From assembly GCA_019638025.1 (NCBI GenBank), contig JAHBUO010000002.1:1-64000 (forward strand): a DNA stretch of 64,000 nt. Direction: 5' to 3'. Below the pieces are notes generated by a model, which searched no databases, was not told the origin of the DNA, and saw only the letters and a program-made list of their open reading frames with translations. The position numbers and the translations under genes were made by a program. Below, piece by piece: positions 61,822 through 64,000 of the stretch (positions are counted from its first letter, which is position 1; every line of letters begins with the position of its first letter). The DNA is from Ignavibacteriaceae bacterium. GTDB lineage: Bacteria > Bacteroidota > Ignavibacteria > Ignavibacteriales > Ignavibacteriaceae.

Positions 61822-62682
61822 ATGACAGCCAGATATAAAGAAATAAAAGAAAAGATTCAGCAAAAGTTTGAAAAGCTTCCTCGGAATCATAGGAATATCG
61901 CAGATTATATTGTTGATAACTTTGATAAAATACCCTTTTTGAGCGTTCATGAAATAGCTGACAAAACCGGTGCGAGTGTTGCTTCTATAGTTAGGTTTGC
62001 TCAGAGAATAGGTTATTCCGGTTATAGTGATTTACGTGAAGCAATTGCGTTTTCACTTCAGAGTCATCTAACTAAAAAAGATACATTCCCTTTAGTTCGA
62101 CAGTCTTCGAAGGATGAAGATATACTTACATCAGTTGCAAATATTGATGTAATGAATATTAATGAAACATTGAATGAATTAGATAGAGATTTATTTAACC
62201 ATGCAGTTAAGTTGATGATTCAATCCAATCGAGTATTTACTGCAGGATTGGGGATATCTTATTTATTGGCTGAAATATTAGCCTATCAATTAACTCAAGT
62301 AGGTATAGATGCCTCGGTATTAAAACATACGTACTCGGTTTTTGAAGAACAGATTCTATACTTGAAAAAAAATGATGTTCTAGTAACTTTTTCTTTCCCT
62401 CCATACTCAATTGAAACTATTGATGCGGCAAAAGCCGCTAATAAAAAGGGAATTAAAGTAATTAGCATTACAAATAAACCCTCCTCTCCGGTTACTTTTT
62501 ATTCTGAAGCAGTGCTCATAGTTAAAAGTGAGAATATGTTGTTCACAAATTCATTTGCGGCGATATCTGTTATTATCAACGCTTTGGCAACTGCATGTGC
62601 AGTTAAAAATAAATCTAACGCGAAAATAATCTTGGACGAAAGTGATAAGATTATGACAAACCAAAAGTTAGTTATCAAATAA
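61822..62682 (+). CDS. RpiR/MurR-family transcriptional regulator with SIS domain
   Basis: A 286-aa DNA-binding protein. An N-terminal HTH_6 domain occupies about 1-77 (ADYIVDNFDKIPFLSVHEIADKTGASVASIVRFAQRIGYSGYSDL). A C-terminal SIS (phosphosugar isomerase) domain follows at about 115-250. The family senses sugar phosphates or amino-sugar phosphates. The start is fixed by the family's usual N-terminus, but a terminator hairpin lies 7 bases upstream, leaving no room for a ribosome site between them. The TonB receptor follows 20 bp after its stop, so it may regulate that receptor and genes beyond the window. Confidence 0.93.
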   Translation: MTARYKEIKEKIQQKFEKLPRNHRNIADYIVDNFDKIPFLSVHEIADKTGASVASIVRFAQRIGYSGYSDLREAIAFSLQSHLTKKDTFPLVRQSSKDEDILTSVANIDVMNINETLNELDRDLFNHAVKLMIQSNRVFTAGLGISYLLAEILAYQLTQVGIDASVLKHTYSVFEEQILYLKKNDVLVTFSFPPYSIETIDAAKAANKKGIKVISITNKPSSPVTFYSEAVLIVKSENMLFTNSFAAISVIINALATACAVKNKSNAKIILDESDKIMTNQKLVIK

Positions 62683-62702
62683 ATTTTATTAGTGGAGTAT
62701 AA

Positions 62703-64000
62703 ATGAGAATTAAAATTATTTCTCCAATTATTTTGATATTAGTAATTCTTTCGGTATTAACTGGATTAATTCATGCGGGGACAACCGGAAAACTTGTAGG
62801 TAAAATAAAAGACGGACAATCTGGTGAGCCTCTAATAGGAGCTAATGTTGTTATCGAAGGGATTGGTCTTGGTGCAGCAAGTAATATCAATGGAGATTAT
62901 GTAATATTAAACATTCCACCTGGGAGATATAATGTCAAGTTCTCATTTATTGGTTATGAATCTGTAACCGTAAGTAGTGTTATTGTTACAGTAGATCAAA
63001 CAACACATCTCTCGGTTGAATTGAATTCCCAAAGTCTGCAGTTTGGAGAAATTTATGTTACAGCAGCAAAACCTCTTGTTCAAAAAGATATTACCAGTTC
63101 AATAGCCACAATAAGTCGTGAAGAAATTGAAGCCTTACCTGTATCATCTTTTACCGATTTACTTTCACTACAAGCAGGAGTTGTTGGGAGTGGTTCAAAT
63201 TTGCATGTACGCGGAGGTCGTTCAAATGAGGTTGCATATATGATTGATGGTATGCTTGCCGTTGACCCTCTATTGGGGGGTCTTGCAACAACAGTCAATA
63301 ATGATGCTATTCAGGAGCTGAATTTATTAAGCGGAACTTTCAATGCAGAGTATGGAAATGCATTAAGTGGAATTGTGAATATTGTCACGAGAGACGGTTC
63401 AGATAAAATCTCAGCGAAACTTGAATATCGTACATCTGAATTTGGTATTGAGAGATATGCCCAGCTACATGAAGCACGAGTAAATGGAAGTTTGAGCGGC
63501 CCTATCTTTACTGAAAAAGTAAAATTCTTTATATCCGCCGAGCAAGATAAGCGAGGAAGTTATTTGCCGTTTGGTTACAACAATGACAGATCCTTCTTTA
63601 CTAAAATTACATCAACTCAAATTCCGTTGATGAAAATTTCTTTCTCGAACAGAGGTAGCATCGGTAGAAGACAAAGTTATAGTCATGCATACAAATATGT
63701 TCCCGATCAGTTTACTAGACGTAGAACAGATAGCTGGCATTCTGCCGTTACTCTTACACACACAGTCTTGAATAATCTTTTTTATGATTTAAAATTTTCA
63801 TATTTCAACCAAGGTTATTATTCCGGAATTGACAAAGATACATCACAATATCTTCCTTCATCTCAGAGGACATATCTCCCAATAGGGAATGGTTTTGAGT
63901 TTTTTTCAAAATCTGATCCACTTCAATTAGATGATAGCAGAACGATTTCCTTTGATATAAAAGCTGATGCAGTTTGGCAAATCGATAACAAAAATGAGGT
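62703..64000 (+). CDS. TonB-dependent receptor, C-terminus outside the window
   Basis: The first 432 codons of an outer-membrane receptor, open to the right edge. GTGGAG precedes ATG 62703. The signal peptide ends near IHAGTTG. A carboxypeptidase-regulatory-like domain (about 28-110; GEPLIGANVV, SFIGYESV) and a plug (about 120-235; SSFTDLLSLQAGVV, VRGGRSNEVAYMIDGM, EYGNALSGIVNIVT) are complete, and the barrel begins. It has no STN domain. It differs from the receptors of modules A and B in plug motifs (VRGGRSNE), and belongs to the more general CirA/SusC-like type. It sits behind an RpiR regulator, which suggests a sugar-related ligand. Confidence 0.92.
   Translation, partial: MRIKIISPIILILVILSVLTGLIHAGTTGKLVGKIKDGQSGEPLIGANVVIEGIGLGAASNINGDYVILNIPPGRYNVKFSFIGYESVTVSSVIVTVDQTTHLSVELNSQSLQFGEIYVTAAKPLVQKDITSSIATISREEIEALPVSSFTDLLSLQAGVVGSGSNLHVRGGRSNEVAYMIDGMLAVDPLLGGLATTVNNDAIQELNLLSGTFNAEYGNALSGIVNIVTRDGSDKISAKLEYRTSEFGIERYAQLHEARVNGSLSGPIFTEKVKFFISAEQDKRGSYLPFGYNNDRSFFTKITSTQIPLMKISFSNRGSIGRRQSYSHAYKYVPDQFTRRRTDSWHSAVTLTHTVLNNLFYDLKFSYFNQGYYSGIDKDTSQYLPSSQRTYLPIGNGFEFFSKSDPLQLDDSRTISFDIKADAVWQIDNKNE

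Noticed and set aside
1..64000. CRISPR arrays, tRNA/rRNA genes, insertion sequences, prophage
   Set aside because: No regularly spaced repeats, tRNA-like cloverleaf, rRNA sequence or transposase/integrase motifs were found in the gaps or genes. Repeats in the propeller genes are protein-level Asp-box repeats.

Overview
The window is low-GC DNA from a Bacteroidota/Chlorobi-group bacterium, most likely an Ignavibacteria (Ignavibacterium/Melioribacter-like) lineage. The main evidence is six large exported proteins ending in a type IX secretion (T9SS) type-A sorting domain of the form QNYPNPFNPxTxI. TonB-dependent receptors with carboxypeptidase-regulatory-like domains, a FecI/FecR pair and DUF4876/DUF4857/DUF6850-like families support this. 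No rRNA, tRNA, CRISPR array, insertion sequence or phage gene was seen, and coding density is about 95 %, with no gene-free stretch over 300 bp.

Layout. (1) 1-1406, minus strand: a truncated exported protein, a small lipoprotein and a zinc-ribbon protein. (2) 1503-6453: a very large sensor kinase with an FG-GAP/ASPIC-UnbV extracellular part, overlapping its NtrC-type sigma54 response regulator. (3) 6648-27720, module A: ECF sigma factor, FecR anti-sigma, STN-type TonB receptor, DUF4876-like lipoprotein, ABC ATPase, permease, DUF4857-like protein, outer-membrane barrel, T9SS beta-propeller, M28 peptidase, M16 peptidase, T9SS SBBP propeller, and a membrane polyferredoxin with HMA-like domains. 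(4) 27755-42955, module B: T9SS propeller, a second TonB receptor/lipoprotein/barrel trio in the same order, T9SS propeller, a C25/caspase-like peptidase with HEAT repeats, and a second M16 peptidase. (5) 43072-47165: DUF454 protein, multi-cluster polyferredoxin plus Tat-type DUF362 protein (minus strand), a small membrane protein, and a lipocalin. (6) 47240-55747: a GbsR/MarR-type regulator with two matching palindromic operators, SDR, KAS III-like enzyme lacking its usual His and Asn, SSF symporter, acyl-CoA ligase, lipoprotein, outer-membrane protein, and alpha/beta-hydrolase lipoprotein. (7) 55916-59257: M20 peptidase, exported cyanophycinase, YfcC/DcuC-type transporter. (8) 59288-64000: two tandem T9SS paralogues, an RpiR/SIS regulator, and a third TonB receptor cut by the window end.

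The most interesting content is the pair of modules A and B. Both carry the ordered core TonB receptor - DUF4876-like lipoprotein - DUF6850-like barrel - T9SS beta-propeller - peptidases. Only module A adds the FecI/FecR signalling pair, an ABC/DUF4857 inner-membrane unit and a polyferredoxin with a degenerate heavy-metal-associated domain. My reading, which is inference, is a surface system that captures, proteolytically processes and imports a metal- or peptide-bound ligand, with inner-membrane electron transfer attached. Secondary points of interest are the integrin-like sensor kinase, the altered KAS III with its palindromic operators, and the compact cyanophycin-type operon.
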